From positions 17,187,327-17,251,326 of the forward strand of contig OX463864.1 of NCBI GenBank assembly GCA_949825065.1: a DNA stretch of 64,000 nucleotides, in the 5' to 3' direction. Both the position numbers and the translations under genes were made by a program. The notes beneath the pieces are model-generated. The model searched no databases and had not been told where the DNA came from. It saw only the letters and a program-made list of their open reading frames with translations. Within the stretch, counting starts at the first letter, position 1. Each line of letters begins with the position of its first letter. The stretch comes from Odontocerum albicorne. Taxonomy: Eukaryota > Arthropoda > Insecta > Trichoptera > Odontoceridae. Below are positions 31,421-42,634 of the stretch, piece by piece.

Positions 31421-32084
31421 TCGGATTTCAAACACATTAAATAGTTAATTTTACTTAATTTTTATAGTATTTTTAACCAAAACTCAAATACCGGTTTTGA
31501 AATACGGTAATTTATAAATATCAAGAATGTCTTCGTGTCCATATAAAGGATTCATCGCAATAACTTATATTACATACAATAAATAACACAAACTCTGAGA
31601 CAGAAGATTTTAATTTAAAGGAAATGTATTCCGTTTGCTCGTATGTAAATGTGTTTATATTATATAAATCATTGAAATTTTGACCTTTATCCGATAACAA
31701 TAATAAAAAATTACTCAAAACTATTTTTAAAATACAAATATTTCAAAATAACGTTGGACAACTTTCTAAGTTTTCGGTTTTGTTATTTTTACACGTACAT
31801 TTTCAAAAGTACAGTGATCAAAAATGTGTAAAACTAATGCAGTTATACCCGTCAAAAATAATTCGAATACATTGTATTCATTTTTTAAGACTTAAGATTA
31901 ACAAACATAATTATATTTACCCAAAACACGTGTTTTAAATTAAATAATATATTGTATTGTATAAAAAATTCTTACAAACATCCAGAAAGATATTAAAGAG
32001 GCCTAACATGGAAAGCAAAATTAAAACCTTTTTTAAAACAAGACACATAAACCATCTCAAAGAGGTCTACTTCATCTCACTCAA

Positions 32085-32290
32085 TACATGTCTTTTATTA
32101 ATTATTTATTTTATTTCATTTTATTTTATTTACAAAGGACAAGAAATCTGTAAAATACACAATTGGCGAAAAACCAACACGTAATTTAATTTGAATACAC
32201 AATTTTAATGTATCTGGGTTTGTTGCCTTTCATATGTTGTGTCCCCAGTTAACCAGGCTTTTGCGTGTATCTCACTCTCAGCCTTAAATT
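32085..32290 (-). repeat. LINE-C 3' UTR copy
   Basis: T-rich low end, then ATCTGGGTTTGTTGCCTTTC and GTCCCCAGTTAACCAGGCTT. A diverged, 5'-truncated copy. Confidence 0.65.
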
Positions 32291-32659
32291 TTAAATATTT
32301 ACAATAAGAAATAATAGGTTTAATAATCGTGTTTTTCTGAAAAATACTTGTGTTTTATCGATTGATTTTATTTCACACCACGCATTCAAAAGAGTATCGT
32401 TAGGATATCGCACCTTTTAATGGGATTGCTATGTTAAGGTGTGACTGCTTTTTTTTTATCATGGTTAATATTCGTTACACTCCTTTATTAAATACGTGCA
32501 CCTACCAATTATGACTTGCATAATTTATACATAGCAATATTTTTTATTTTCAACATATTTAATGTTGCCGTAAAATAAACTTTCGTTGTTTCTCATTAAT
32601 CCTTGAATTCTTTGAGAGGATACTCATATATAAAAATATAATGTAGTCAATTTTTAAGA

Positions 32660-32790
32660 CAACTTCCGTGTCCTAGTTGCTAAAACGTTTGACTTCCACT
32701 CGGGAGTTTTGCGTTCGATTCACGATGGTACGACAAAAAAATAAAAGTTCCAAGTCTGATAATAAGATTTTGTCTGGTAGCAATACTTAA
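32660..32790 (+). repeat. SINE-1 head and partial body
   Basis: TCCGTGTCCTAGTTGCTAAA, TTTTGCGTTCGATTCACGAT B box, then TTCCAAGTCTGATAATAAGA. Truncated. Confidence 0.5.
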
Positions 32791-33129
32791 AGTCAAATAC
32801 GTGTGTGAGTACGTGCGGTATTATTGTTGAAACACGAGTCCCGTGTCTGTTCCAGTTGTTCTTCAATTGGGATATTTTGAAGGGTGGTATATTAAAGGTT
32901 TTAAGATAAATTGGCCTCGCTACTCGTCGTGGTGGTTGGCAGCCATAAGATGAGGTACTTCCCTTCATCTCATGGCTAGGTAGGGGACTCAAAGTCAGGG
33001 ACCAAAACCAATATTTTTCAAAGCTTTTCTTCAATTTTACCACGACTTGTCAGGGACTCTTTTTTTAATTCAAAATTCCGATGACTAGCTTTCTTTTCAC
33101 TTACACTTTGGACGTGGAAACTAAAGTAA

Positions 33130-33225
33130 AAACTACTTGAAATAGAAAGTTAGAGAAATTACATGGATGTGGAAGAAGCTGAGGATTTGTGTCGAGATAA
33201 GAATGACATGTTAAAAATATACAAT
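33130..33225 (+). repeat. LINE-A remnant
   Basis: GAAAGTTAGAGAAATT then ATGGATGTGGAAGAAGCTGA and TGTGTCGAGATAAGAATG, the MDVEEA..CRD.N block. Confidence 0.5.
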
Positions 33226-33254
33226 ATTATGAAGAAAAAAAAACAAGTTAAGTA

Positions 33255-33450
33255 TAAGGATAGGCAAGTAGTGGCTGCGATCATTAGATAAGGTACTTAC
33301 TTCCCCGCATTTAATTATGTTCAGAAAAACATATTTGGTTATAAAATCGCAGAAATCTTACCAATGGAAGACGAACTACAATAAAACATTTGTAGATCTT
33401 CCGATGTGTGAAAATACCACATTCGAATGACCATTCCTACATTTGTATGC
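33255..33450 (-). repeat. Family-F partial copy
   Basis: GGATAGGCAAGTAGTGGCTG, AAATCGCAGAAATCTTACCA and GTAGATCTTCCGATGTGTGA in the family order. Confidence 0.6.
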
Positions 33451-33459
33451 ACTTTTTCG

Positions 33460-34145
33460 TATGTCGTGTATCTTCTTTCCAGCCCCATTCTTTCCTTCTA
33501 TTGTCATCCCTCATACATTGTTTCCCACATATTCTACGCTACGTTCTATAATTTCTGTATATTCTGCGCAACATTGAAATTATTTAACATTCTTCTAAAT
33601 AATTGATTTATCATTGCTTTGCAACAATCCCTCTTCTCTTCCGACCAAACACACTACAACATCTAATCTTCCTTTTTTAAAAGACACCTAGGAATATAAT
33701 AAATACGATATAATCAAGTCGAGCCTACCAGGATATTGGTAGAGGGTGTCAACAAAAAATTGCCTTTGAAAGAGCGCCAAAAAGATTTATATGTACTAGT
33801 AAAGTTCACCCCAATTTTATTTGCAGTCGGTACATACAGCCTGTAAATTGAATTTTGATGCTGACGCAGTGAATTGGGTGTAGGGGATGTGTACCGTTTT
33901 GGTCGAAAGGACTGGTTGTCAAAGTGTGGTACGCGATACGCTAATACATTCGTAAAAGCTTGAGATTTTGTAAATCATATATCGACGTACATATACAAAT
34001 ATAATCCAATCCGTAAAACATTTTAAAGAATATTTTACAGTAAATTACTTTGTTATTTCACTAAGTATTATATATTGATGTGTGTCTACTTCCTATCCTG
34101 AGGCTCTCTTCTGACGGAATGATCTCAGTTTGTTACAAGAGCCGC
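33460..34145. other. Stretch without recognised features
   Basis: No gene. Slightly richer in GC near 33720-33960. No repeat matched within the window. Confidence 0.35.
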
Positions 34146-34149
34146 ATTA

Positions 34150-34400
34150 ATAAAATAAGTTGCAATAGACTTATAAAAACATTAACAAAACAAATATCTA
34201 TGTTTGAAACGAACTGAAAATGAGGAAGAAGGAGAGAGTTGGAAATATTTTTCAACTGGAGGAAATGTAAGAAGTATGAGAGCCTCTATGATGACATTTA
34301 TGGATGTGGACTAGGCAAAGGCTGTTTGCGTAGATAGTAAAGCGTGAAGATCTCTCATCCCTGTAAAAAGAAACGTGTTGTAATAGCGCATATATGTTTT
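34150..34400 (+). repeat. LINE-A second-subfamily copy
   Basis: AAAATAAGTTGCAATAGACT, GAACTGAAAATGAGGAAGAA, then ATGGATGTGGACTAGGCAAA and GCTGTTTGCGTAGATAG. The same variant as 57360-57605 (shares GCAATAGACTTATAAAA). Confidence 0.5.
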
Positions 34401-34859
34401 ACATTTTTAACATAGTAGAACAGTTTGACAAGGCGTGGTATGACACTCCACAATATAAAGGCTGTCGTGAAGAAGTAGTGTCAGGGTGTAGATACGACCC
34501 CGATTCGCGCTGGTCGGAATTTCTTAATAATGCCAAAGTCTTTTTATTTATTTCCTCATCACCCTGTTTATAAAATACAACATCCAGAGGCTTTTAACTT
34601 TTTCAAAATATTCAAGCAAACTAATGTCAGGACGTCAAGATTCATTCGCTATCTTATTTTGAACAATTGAAGCCTGGTTCAAATCTCTGGCACACGGTTA
34701 TGCTTTTTAAGTGTTCTGACATCTTACTGTTATTCAAATTGCATGCGTCACCGTAATCATGAAACGGGAGTATTATACATTGGGGCTGTAGTATAAGTAG
34801 GAAGGAAGGGAGTGACGCATTCTAATGAAGGAATGTAAAGAAACGAATATCTTGAATAA

Positions 34860-34995
34860 ACTACACACATACGTTACACTCCACCAAAAGCCGAATGTGT
34901 TACCATCACATATCGAAAGACCTAAAAGTTTTATTTGTAGATACTGTCAATAAAAGGGGATTTGAGCGCCCTTGTTGAGAGTTTGCCTCCAAACG
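34860..34995 (+). repeat. Family-F partial copy (sense plus)
   Basis: CCAAAAGCCGAATGTGTTAC, ATATCGAAAGACCTAAAAGT, GATTTGAGCGCCCTTGTTGA and CAAACGGCGTTATATAAAT. The middle of the family is missing. Confidence 0.55.
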
Positions 34996-35149
34996 GCGTT
35001 ATATAAATTATTCTAATATTTTTATTGCGTATTAACTGGAAGACATGTTTAGGTTTATTCAGATTTTCTATAAGGCGAATAACCAGATCTATGTTTTTTT
35101 AATCCAATATGTAGTATTGGTTAATGCTATACTATATATGCAATATGAA

Positions 35150-35525
35150 AAAAATGTATAGTGTCAATGTTTGAAAGAAGGCGGAATGAAGACATTAGAA
35201 ATGAATAAAATGGAGGTTTTTTAATACTAATAAGAATGGGGCTTTAAGATGATTTTGACATGTCGAGAGAATGAATGATAAAGAATGACTAAGCGAGTAT
35301 ACAAGTGAAAAGTGGAAGGTATGCGTGGAAGAGGTAGCCCGATGCAAACGTTGCTGAACCAAATAGCCCAGATGTTGAATGAAGGTAAAGTGAGAAGTAT
35401 GAAAAATAGTTGTTTATGCACGTCGAGATGTATGAATATGGAGGAGGCGAATGTGGTGTGCTTGGATAGAAAAGTTGGGAGATCTGTTATTTCTTCCTAT
35501 CCCGCAAGGGACACGGCATGATGAT
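35150..35525 (+). pseudogene. LINE-A second-subfamily C-terminal fragment
   Basis: A 69-codon frame (35312-35521) reads MRGRGSPMQTLLNQIAQMLN, then EGKVRSMKNSC, CMNMEEANVVCLDRKVGRSV and ISSYPARDTA before the stop. Immediately upstream, shifted frames carry remnants of the ..MRNS.L..FRHVERM block. This is the tail region of the RTE-like LINE-A polyprotein, and the stop after ARDTA is probably the natural C-terminus. The final ATGATGATACG is what remains of the (TATG)n tail. The reverse transcriptase is absent. Confidence 0.6.
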
Positions 35526-35639
35526 ACGAATAACACCTTCAATAACTTCTTAACCTACCATATTTTAAACAAATAATAGGCGTACTTTCATTTCATTCGT
35601 ATATTGGGTACCTCTCAATATATCCGAATTGATATCGTA

Positions 35640-35945
35640 GACATTTTGAAAAGCGTGCCCGGAAACAAAATTGTCTTCGTCCCCAGTAATTGAGCTTTTG
35701 GATTAAGCACCACTAGAGTAGGCATGTTACTCACAGTTCGCTTACGTGCGTGTTAGAAATACTAACGCACGTATACAGACATATGGCATTCGCACAATTT
35801 GAGCGTGTGTGAATTTTAATACAATACGAATTAGCGTACTAGACTGGAACCCTTGTTTTTTTTCTTTTCATTTGAATAGCATCGAGAATGCAACCTTAAA
35901 CCCCGGGTGGAAGACCAGCGCCTTGTCAACTACTCCATTTGAAGT
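35640..35945 (-). repeat. SINE-2 copy
   Basis: CGTCCCCAGTAATTGAGCTT at the left, and AATGCAACCTTAAACCCCGG then GTGGAAGACCAGCGCCTTGT at the right as an inverted tRNA-like head. The middle has an inverted pair (ACGTGCGTGTTAG and CTAACGCACGT). Confidence 0.45.
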
Positions 35946-36604
35946 GGCTTAGGTTGGAAAGGTTTTGACTTAAGACATAAAATGTATTATTCAAAATTAA
36001 ATGCATATTTTAGAAATTGATGTACTATTCAGTTCTATAATATCGTAAATTCTTAATGTCACTGTCTATGTGATTCATATATTATGTTTTATGGATATTA
36101 TATATGCTTTCAGGTTGTGTTGCAGGATTTGTGACATATAACGTCACTTCCATCTATGAGTCAAGCTCCGTAACAATTAATCTTCTCACAGCTAATTGGT
36201 GCTTGAGTGACGTTTGTCTCGTAGGATATTTGGGTCAAATGCCTTTGTTTCCTGCATTTCCATTCCAGTAATGGATTTCAATCGATTCAACATGGATCTT
36301 GCTTTGATTTTTGTTTGAATTTGAAATTGTTGTTATTCATTATTCCGTTTATTAGAGGAAATTGTCTCGAAAATAGACATCAGTATGTTTATTTATTTAT
36401 TGATTCAACTTACTTAGCACGAAAACCATATGCACTCTCTTGGAAACAATTTGAAACGATTGACAGAAAACGGTTCACTAGCTTGTTCAATACTGTTAGA
36501 TTTCTGCTTTATGTATGGTCATATCGAGAGATCTACAAAGGTTTTTTTTTATACTCGTCTTCCCTTGGTAAGGTTTTTTCGATTTTCTTATCAAATATGT
36601 TTTT

Positions 36605-36795
36605 TTGAACATATGTAGATGCGAGGAAGTACCTAATCTAATATATGCAGCTACTTCCTTCCTATTCTTACTCTCAAGTATATGTTTTTTTTTAAATATT
36701 TTAAATCTGTCAATAATAGTGGGTTCGAATCCTGAGTTGGAGCGCCTTTGAGGAAAGTTTGTTTTCTAAACGACTGTGATGCTTAAAAATATGCA
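36605..36795 (+). repeat. Family-F partial copy (sense plus)
   Basis: CATATGTAGATGCGAGGAAG, CTACTTCCTTCCTATTCTTA, then AGTGGGTTCGAATCCTGAGT and GGAGCGCCTTTGAGGA. Confidence 0.6.
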
Positions 36796-36799
36796 GGCG

Positions 36800-37284
36800 G
36801 GTAACATTGCAATTTTTTAACATATATTCGGAATAAAACGTATAGAAGGTCTATCAAAACTCGAGGCTGCTGTTAAGCTCACGGCAAACCGAAAAACAGT
36901 CAGTGGTGTAACCGCGGTCAAGAAAGAATCTGTCCTAAAGACCGTAAAAGTGTATTGCGTTATAAAACTTTCATGCAGGACATACATAATACATACTACT
37001 TATTATATGTTTTGCTTAAATTATTTTGTTCGAAATCTAAGGTAAGTATGAGAACTCTCATTACAAACTTGTAGCCCTCCGAACATTTCTAACTGTTTTT
37101 TTATGGTGGTAATTCCCACTAAATGATGCGTATCCAGTATGATACGTGTATGAAATTCAACTTTTAACGAATAACCCAATGCCAGCCAATATGAGAACAC
37201 TCATTACAAACTTGAATCCTTTCGAATATCCCTCCAAATAGTGTTTAGAAAGTTTATGCTTTCTAATGAATTAAATATATGAAA
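36800..37284. other. Stretch without recognised features
   Basis: A local near-repeat: ATGAGAAC(T/A)CTCATTACAAACTTG occurs near 37048 and 37191. Otherwise nothing supported. Confidence 0.4.
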
Positions 37285-37770
37285 TTACATCATACATACC
37301 ATTACGCCATTTCCCTGTCGGAGTAGGCAGAGTGGGCAGAGTACCAGGCTTTCCTATCTCGACTTACATCTTACGCCTGTTCTACTCCTATGATTTCTCT
37401 GACTACGTTTCGTTCTTCCAAAATATCGTTCTCTTGATCCAAACATACTTTCCTCGGTCTTTCTCTCACACGCCTTCCACTCACATTTTCACTTTACATT
37501 GGTTTTATTAGTCCATCTTCATTCATTGGTTCCATATGCCCAAACCATCTCAGAGTGATATTCATCATCTTACACCATACATCAGCCTTTAGTTCACATT
37601 CATCTCGAATCACTTTATTTCGTATTTTATCATTCATTGACACAACATGTATTCTTCTCAGTGTAAACATTTATTCGGCTTCTAACATACCGGTTTTTTT
37701 TTTATCACGTTCCACTCCCATTCATCAAAGTTGGCACCAAATTACTTTTGTCGATTGATATGAAATGAAT
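37285..37770 (-). pseudogene. LINE-A 3' end, long copy
   Basis: Read on the minus strand in broken frames, this copy covers more of the family tail than most. In order: a LVPTLMNGSG-like block near 37730, an R..NKVIRDECELKADVWCKM block, WFGHMEPMNEDGLIK, SGRRVRERPRKVCLDQEND, then MSR.ESLVLCPLCLLRQGNG near the low end. The original stop and tail are near 37290-37305. There are several stops and frameshifts. It is useful for building a family consensus. Confidence 0.65.
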
Positions 37771-37950
37771 ATTTTTATTTGATAAATGTAGTATTATTCC
37801 AAATTCAGAAAGCAAGAACTTATTGTGATTGCATTTCTTGAACATATTCTGTATTCTCAATGAACATTATCAACCTACAATTACTCATTGGCTAGACACA
37901 TCCAAATTTGGGTGAATAACCATTACTAAAGGAGCGGTAGTGTGAATTTT

Positions 37951-38166
37951 TTAACTCGCTTTGCTTGAGTTGTATAACTTCACACTGAAATACTTATCAA
38001 TCCTATAAACCTGTTCAAAATGCAAATCATGGCTCAACCGACTAGTTGAGTACCCCTTCATATCTGCAAAGATTCCAAGATATTTCCTATTGTGTTGAAA
38101 TGCATTCAAAATCGGCTTAGAATCCGGTCCCGTTCCAGGGATTGCAAATTCTTTCTTGATCCGCAT
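37951..38166 (-). CDS. Unassigned 71-codon ORF, possible exon
   Basis: The frame starts MRIKKEFAIPGTGPDSKPIL, continues NAFQHNRKYLGIFADMKGYS and ends in NSSKAS. I do not recognise it. Unlike most open frames here it is not low-complexity, has balanced codon use with GGA, CCG and CGG codons, and matches no repeat in the window. The ATG has an AAA before it. A CAG/GTTTAT junction lies after the HFEQ codons and could be a splice donor, and TTTGCAG/A in the middle could be an acceptor. It may be a host exon, a pseudogene piece or chance. No neighbour supports a gene. Confidence 0.2.
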   Translation of the reverse strand: MRIKKEFAIPGTGPDSKPILNAFQHNRKYLGIFADMKGYSTSRLSHDLHFEQVYRIDKYFSVKLYNSSKAS

Positions 38167-38199
38167 TTTATACTATCATACAATTTTTCTTTTTTTTTA

Positions 38200-38640
38200 A
38201 ATTTATTTTAAAATATCTGTTTTCTATTGTTGTGACTAGAAATTGGTATCTATTTGATGATTTTTGTTGGTGGGTTTTTGAGCAATCGACGTAAGCCATG
38301 TTGTTGGTAAAAACTAGGTTATTTTTAAGAGACATCGTTCAAGAAAAAGGGGATGTATTGAAATAAACTTTATGTTATTATAAAACTAAGTTGACGGTTA
38401 ATGTATATAATTTTTTTAATATATATAAATAAGTTTTATAAAAATAAACACTGTTTCTTTTTATAAAACTACGCAAAAGATTAAATAAATTATTACTCTA
38501 ATAATTGAAAAAATTGTTTTCACTAGTTTCTGTCAAGATAATCTACTATTAAACCCTCCGTAATTTTATTTTATAATCAATGGCACTTCAACTATATTTT
38601 ATAGTCAATGGCATTCATCATTTAATAGTTGTTCTTTTTA
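38200..38640. other. AT-rich stretch without recognised features
   Basis: Very AT-rich. A short direct repeat (ATCAATGGCACTTCAACTATATTTTA versus AGTCAATGGCATTCATC) is present near 38576 and 38603. No gene. Confidence 0.4.
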
Positions 38641-38890
38641 ATGGGGTTTCACATTGACACCTATTGAAAGGTGTGGTGCATCTTTTGTTGTACTTCTTCT
38701 TGCAGTAGGTTCTAGCAACACTGTTTCTTCTCCATTATTCCTGGAAATGGGACTGCCAGCTATCCATCCCTTCATTTCGGGTGGAGGAATATCTGGCAGT
38801 CAGATTTCTATTGGGAAGTCATTAGAAATATAGGAAATCCAGGTCTTATCCATTCTTTGAACATTACCCGCCAATAACTTGTCTGCCTTT
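38640..38890 (-). pseudogene. Possible degraded coding fragment, unassigned
   Basis: On the minus strand, frames with a single stop read WISYISNDFPIEI, then PDIPPPEMKGWIAGSPIS and ETVLLEPTARRSTTKDAP. The composition is more coding-like than its surroundings. No family is recognised; a retroelement gag or an ORF1 is possible. Low confidence. Confidence 0.2.
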
Positions 38891-38989
38891 CTTTAAAATT
38901 AATTTGATCCAACTATTTTTTTCTTGATCTTCCTCTACCAAGGACTTTTACACATGTTTGCACTTATGATATATTAGCTTTAAAAGTAT

Positions 38990-39265
38990 TTGTTCTTTCG
39001 TTCCTCGTGCCCAAACCACCTCAAATTGCTCTTCTTCATCTTACTCAACACAGCCTTAAGTTCACATTCATTTCTAATTACCGCATTTCATATTATGTCA
39101 TACATAGTCACCCCATGTACTCGTATTCTTCTTAGTACACGAATTTCTGCTGCATTCATTCAACTTCTTAGTCTTTTTCCACGTCCACGTTTCAATCCCA
39201 TAAATTACTTCAATACTGTTCTGGATTATCATCTTAGCAGATTTTTGTACTGTCCGGTTTGGGTA
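38990..39265 (-). repeat. LINE-A internal fragment
   Basis: The reverse complement has ACTTAAGGCTGTGTTGAGTA (ECELKAVLS block), ATTTGAGGTGGTTTGGGCAC (LRWFGH block) and GAAACGTGGACGTGG (ETWTW block). It lacks the usual 3' terminus. Confidence 0.6.
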
Positions 39266-39284
39266 AATCGTTTTTTTTTTTGCC

Positions 39285-39420
39285 ATTTTGTATCTTCTTC
39301 ATCGCGTGCTCAATGCTGAGCGTCATGATCCTCTGAAATGTCTCAAACTCGTCGCACTACCTGTCTCGAACCCTCCCGGTCTTGGGCCATGTTGAAAACA
39401 GCACTTAAATAGGATGTATC
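39285..39420 (-). repeat. LINE-B 3' end
   Basis: On the minus strand: MAQDREGSRQVVRRV, a stop, DISEDHDAQH, a stop, ARDEED. The DHDAQH motif and following GAAGAAG-type tail define the family. Confidence 0.6.
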
Positions 39421-39493
39421 GACGTATGTGTCAACACTTTCTATTGTATGTGTCAACTCAGTATGTAAATTGTGTGAATCAACACTTTCTTAA

Positions 39494-39740
39494 CCTCTCC
39501 GTGAGTACCGCCCCAACCGTGGGGCCATGAAATAACATACTGAGTCAGATAGCGTATGGCCCCGCGGTTGGGGCGCAGTGATTATTTCTCAAATATTCCC
39601 AGATTTGTCAGGATTTGGACTACCAATGACATCTATTGATGATACCACACAATTAAATCATTTATCGGCTAGTCAAATGTTTTATCAACTGAATAAAACG
39701 ATGTTTCAAAATTTTTATTAATATCTTATTACTCGAGAGG
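39494..39740. mobile_element. piggyBac-like MITE with TTAA flanks and a long subterminal hairpin
   Basis: TTAA sits at 39490-39493 and 39741-39744. The element starts CCTCTCCGTGAGTA and, inverted, CCTCTCGAGTA, so the termini match apart from a 3-base gap. TTAA is the piggyBac target. Just inside the left end, CGCCCCAACCGTGGGGCCAT and ATGGCCCCGCGGTTGGGGCG form a 20 bp stem with one mismatch and a 27-base loop (39508-39575). No coding capacity. Confidence 0.7.
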
Positions 39741-39749
39741 TTAAGTATC

Positions 39750-40535
39750 AAAAAAAATTTAAATTAAAATATTTCTCTACTTTATCCTTTACAAAAAGTA
39801 TCTTGGATTTCAAAACAAACATTCTAAACTCAATTAAGCGAGACTCAAACTTACTCGACCTACTTCATCAACTCGAATCCTCAGTTCCGGTGCAAGTGGG
39901 TGGATAAATTAACGGATTCCCCTTTATCCAGGAAGCTTTCACGGAGACTTATTCACTTTGGGACGATGCGATGCGATGCGATGCACCTCTCTTCCCTCCT
40001 CGTCACTAACTTGCTCGTTAATTTTCAGATTTAACACCTCGCGCGGAAAATCTGTCGGAGTGCGACATTCATAACGTCTTCCCCGTTTGTACGGATGATG
40101 ATCACCTCGAGTGTGTGTCTTGATTTTTCTTACTCAACTTCTCTAGTTGTTTGAAAAGATCTGATGGATAAAACACGTATTCATGTCGTTTAAATATGCT
40201 AATATGAGGTGATGTATTTTAACATAATTAACATACTTCTCTAATATTATTATTTGTTTAACTTTGATACAAATGCAGATTTATTAATTTAAAGCAATTT
40301 ATATCAATCAACCAGATTTTTTAAATAATTTTTATTTGTATTTATGTCCGTGTTTGTAAGATAGTGTATGAAAACAAAATTTGAAAAAAATAATAACGAT
40401 GAATCTCAAAGAATATATGGCTTTAGATAGGAATTGACAATGTGTAATATAATATTGTAGAAAAAGAAATGAATTAAATATGTGACCTTAAATTGATGTA
40501 TTAATTAAGATTAAGATGTGCACTCTGATATTTTA
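39750..40535. other. Stretch with a short (GATGC)n microsatellite
   Basis: ACGATGCGATGCGATGCGAT lies near 39963. The remainder is AT-rich with no gene recognised. Confidence 0.4.
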
Positions 40536-40819
40536 TTTATTTGTTTCAATGGTCAAATGACTTTTGTGACACACATATCAAAAAACAACAACATATAGAA
40601 TTTAACATTGACATATAAACAGTGTTATACAAAAGGGAAAACATTGCTAGTCGAACAATTTCCCTCGGTGAGTTTTCTGCGGTTTTCTCACCGAATATTT
40701 CTTCAATACATATGCAAATGTGCTCCAATTACACAGACCAAAGCCGATACCTTCCTACCCCTACACTCAACACCTACACCTGATCTTATAAATTGATGTA
40801 TTTATTTCCCTGTTAAATG

Positions 40820-41100
40820 TGTTGTTGTCGTCGTCGCTGCTGTCTATGCTCTTCGGTCATCAGTCTACAGTCCCTCAGGCGGTAGTGAAGTAAGAGCAAA
40901 GAAAACTCATGAAGTCTCGCCGCGCAACATCTTTGCGCCTTCTTCGCCGTCTTCTCCAGCATCGTCACCTCAACTCCACCGTCTTTACCATCGTCGCTTC
41001 ACTGAGACCCCCGGGATGGGCGGGAGGACGCCTTACCTGAACTGCGCCACCAGGGCCGCCGACATGAGCGATCGTACGCCTTTGAATATAGTCACCATGC
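40820..41100 (-). other. GC-rich patch with coding-like features
   Basis: The minus strand has two notable parts. First, from about 41067 downward, ATGTCGGCGGCCCTGGTGG (MSAALVAQF) runs into CAG/GTAAGG, a strong splice-donor match. Second, an uninterrupted frame of about 60 codons below 40985 includes TMLEKTAKKAQRCCAARLHE and CRLMTEEHRQQRRRQQHI before TAA, followed by AATAAATAC. It may be the 3' end of an unrecognised LINE (the GACGACGACAACAAC run is tail-like) or a host gene piece. I cannot decide. Confidence 0.25.
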
Positions 41101-41604
41101 CCAACTATGGTTGATTCAAATCTGAAAGACTAAATCAAAGGCTCATCGAGCCTAAAAATTTCCCCATAAATTAACACACAAATACTTAATATAAGTATAC
41201 ACATATAAATAACACAATAACATATATGACACAACAGTGGAAAAGGTATTCCCTCAAATCACTGACAAATGATCTACGGTGCAGTAAAAAATGCACATGT
41301 ATTAAAAATTTAAGATAAGTCAAAGAACTCGTTCAATCAGTCAATCAGCTTGTCGAACAACACAACAAAAGTAAGTTCATACAATTCAATACCGGCATGA
41401 ACCATCGATCTTGGCATAACCAACTTCTTCACTTTACTGCTGTAAGTAGCCAAAGCCTATATGAAAATCTATACAATGCCCATATTGACTACCCAGTCTC
41501 TGTTAGGCAAGAGTTGTAAAAATAATTAGTTGCAACCACTTCGCCATGGAATAAAAAAAATTGCCGTTTGAAATATGAGTTGACAATCTTAAACGATTAA
41601 TTGT

Positions 41605-41865
41605 TTAAATACGTATAACGAATGAATAAAGACTTTCACAAAATATATTGTACAAATGTGAGTGAAAGGCATTGTAGAGGAAAACCAAGGAAAATATGGT
41701 TGGTGTATGCGAGTGATATTTTGAAAGAAGGAATGTCAGAGAAATCGTTGGAGGTGTTATATACTTAGAACAAACGAAATATGTCTGTCGCGATAGGAAA
41801 GTCTGGCGCTCTGTACTCTCTTTCTGCTCCGACAAGGAAGCGTCGTAATTATATGTATCTCTTTA
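41605..41865 (+). repeat. LINE-A 3' end
   Basis: GTAGAGGAAAACCAAGGAAA (RGKPRK), GATATTTTGAAAGAAGGAA (ILKEG), then GGAAAGTCTGGCGCTCTGTA and GTCGTAATTATATGTATC. The low end includes TGAATAAAGACTTTCACAAA (NE..TFTK). Confidence 0.65.
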
Positions 41866-42294
41866 TCTGGTCGTTTTACGAATTATATTTTTTTTTAATG
41901 TTTGACCTCTGCACAGTATTAGCATACTTCTTCTGGTTTCCTTTCCTTATGCATTTTATCTTTCTTTCCCTCTTCTCTTTTTGTTCTCGCATCCTCCTCA
42001 CAAGTGTATCCTAGTGAGGACCTCTCCCTTTGTACTCTAGAGCGACAGTATTATTTGTCGAGTGTACACATCACGACACCATGCCCCCGCCCCGCACACC
42101 CTGCTTCATGAACTTGAGTTCTCTTTCCAGTCAAGTATTTTATACTCGTGTATTCTTGCTTCCCAGCTGTTGCTGAAGCTGTTCAAATCAAGATCTGGTT
42201 TTCTTTTTTCTTTATAATAAATAAAAAACCTCTGCTGAGAACTCTAGTTTTCTTCATAGCACTCTATAAAGTGGATACATGTACGCTGACAAAA

Positions 42295-42480
42295 GAAGGA
42301 ACGAGATATGCTGGATCTTTTCGAAATGTGGTGTTGACGCCAAATGCTTCACATCGCATGCATTGCAAAACGCGGCAATGTGTCCGTCTTTCAGGATTTA
42401 AAGAAAGGCTGTCAACGATATCCAGAAAGAGGATTCTGTCGTATTTCGGACGAGCAGTTGGAATTATCTGACTATATGTA
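42295..42480 (+). pseudogene. LINE-B internal coding fragment
   Basis: Frames encode a LEMWC.RQMLH-like block, then in another frame FKERLSTISRKRILSYFGRA followed by VGII and a stop. In intact relatives this is WCWRRMLRI..., then LSTI.RRILSFFGHI.RR. It is the segment upstream of the 205-600 fragment of the same family. The frame that ends at 42471 starts within unrelated sequence, so its N-terminal half is not meaningful. Confidence 0.5.
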
Positions 42481-42634
42481 ATAGTTCGAAATTTAACTGT
42501 GTGTAAGAATGCAAATGCAGATTGCGATTGTTCAAGTTGTTAGAAAATATGAAGCCAGTTTGGAAAAGCTAGTATAATGATTGGAGGTGTTGATGGGGTA
42601 TAGCGAGCAAAAGAACGGTGTTGATAGATAAAAT

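Noticed and set aside
39955..39990. Telomere-like or functional (GATGC)n repeat
   Set aside because: Short simple microsatellite; not the insect TTAGG repeat.
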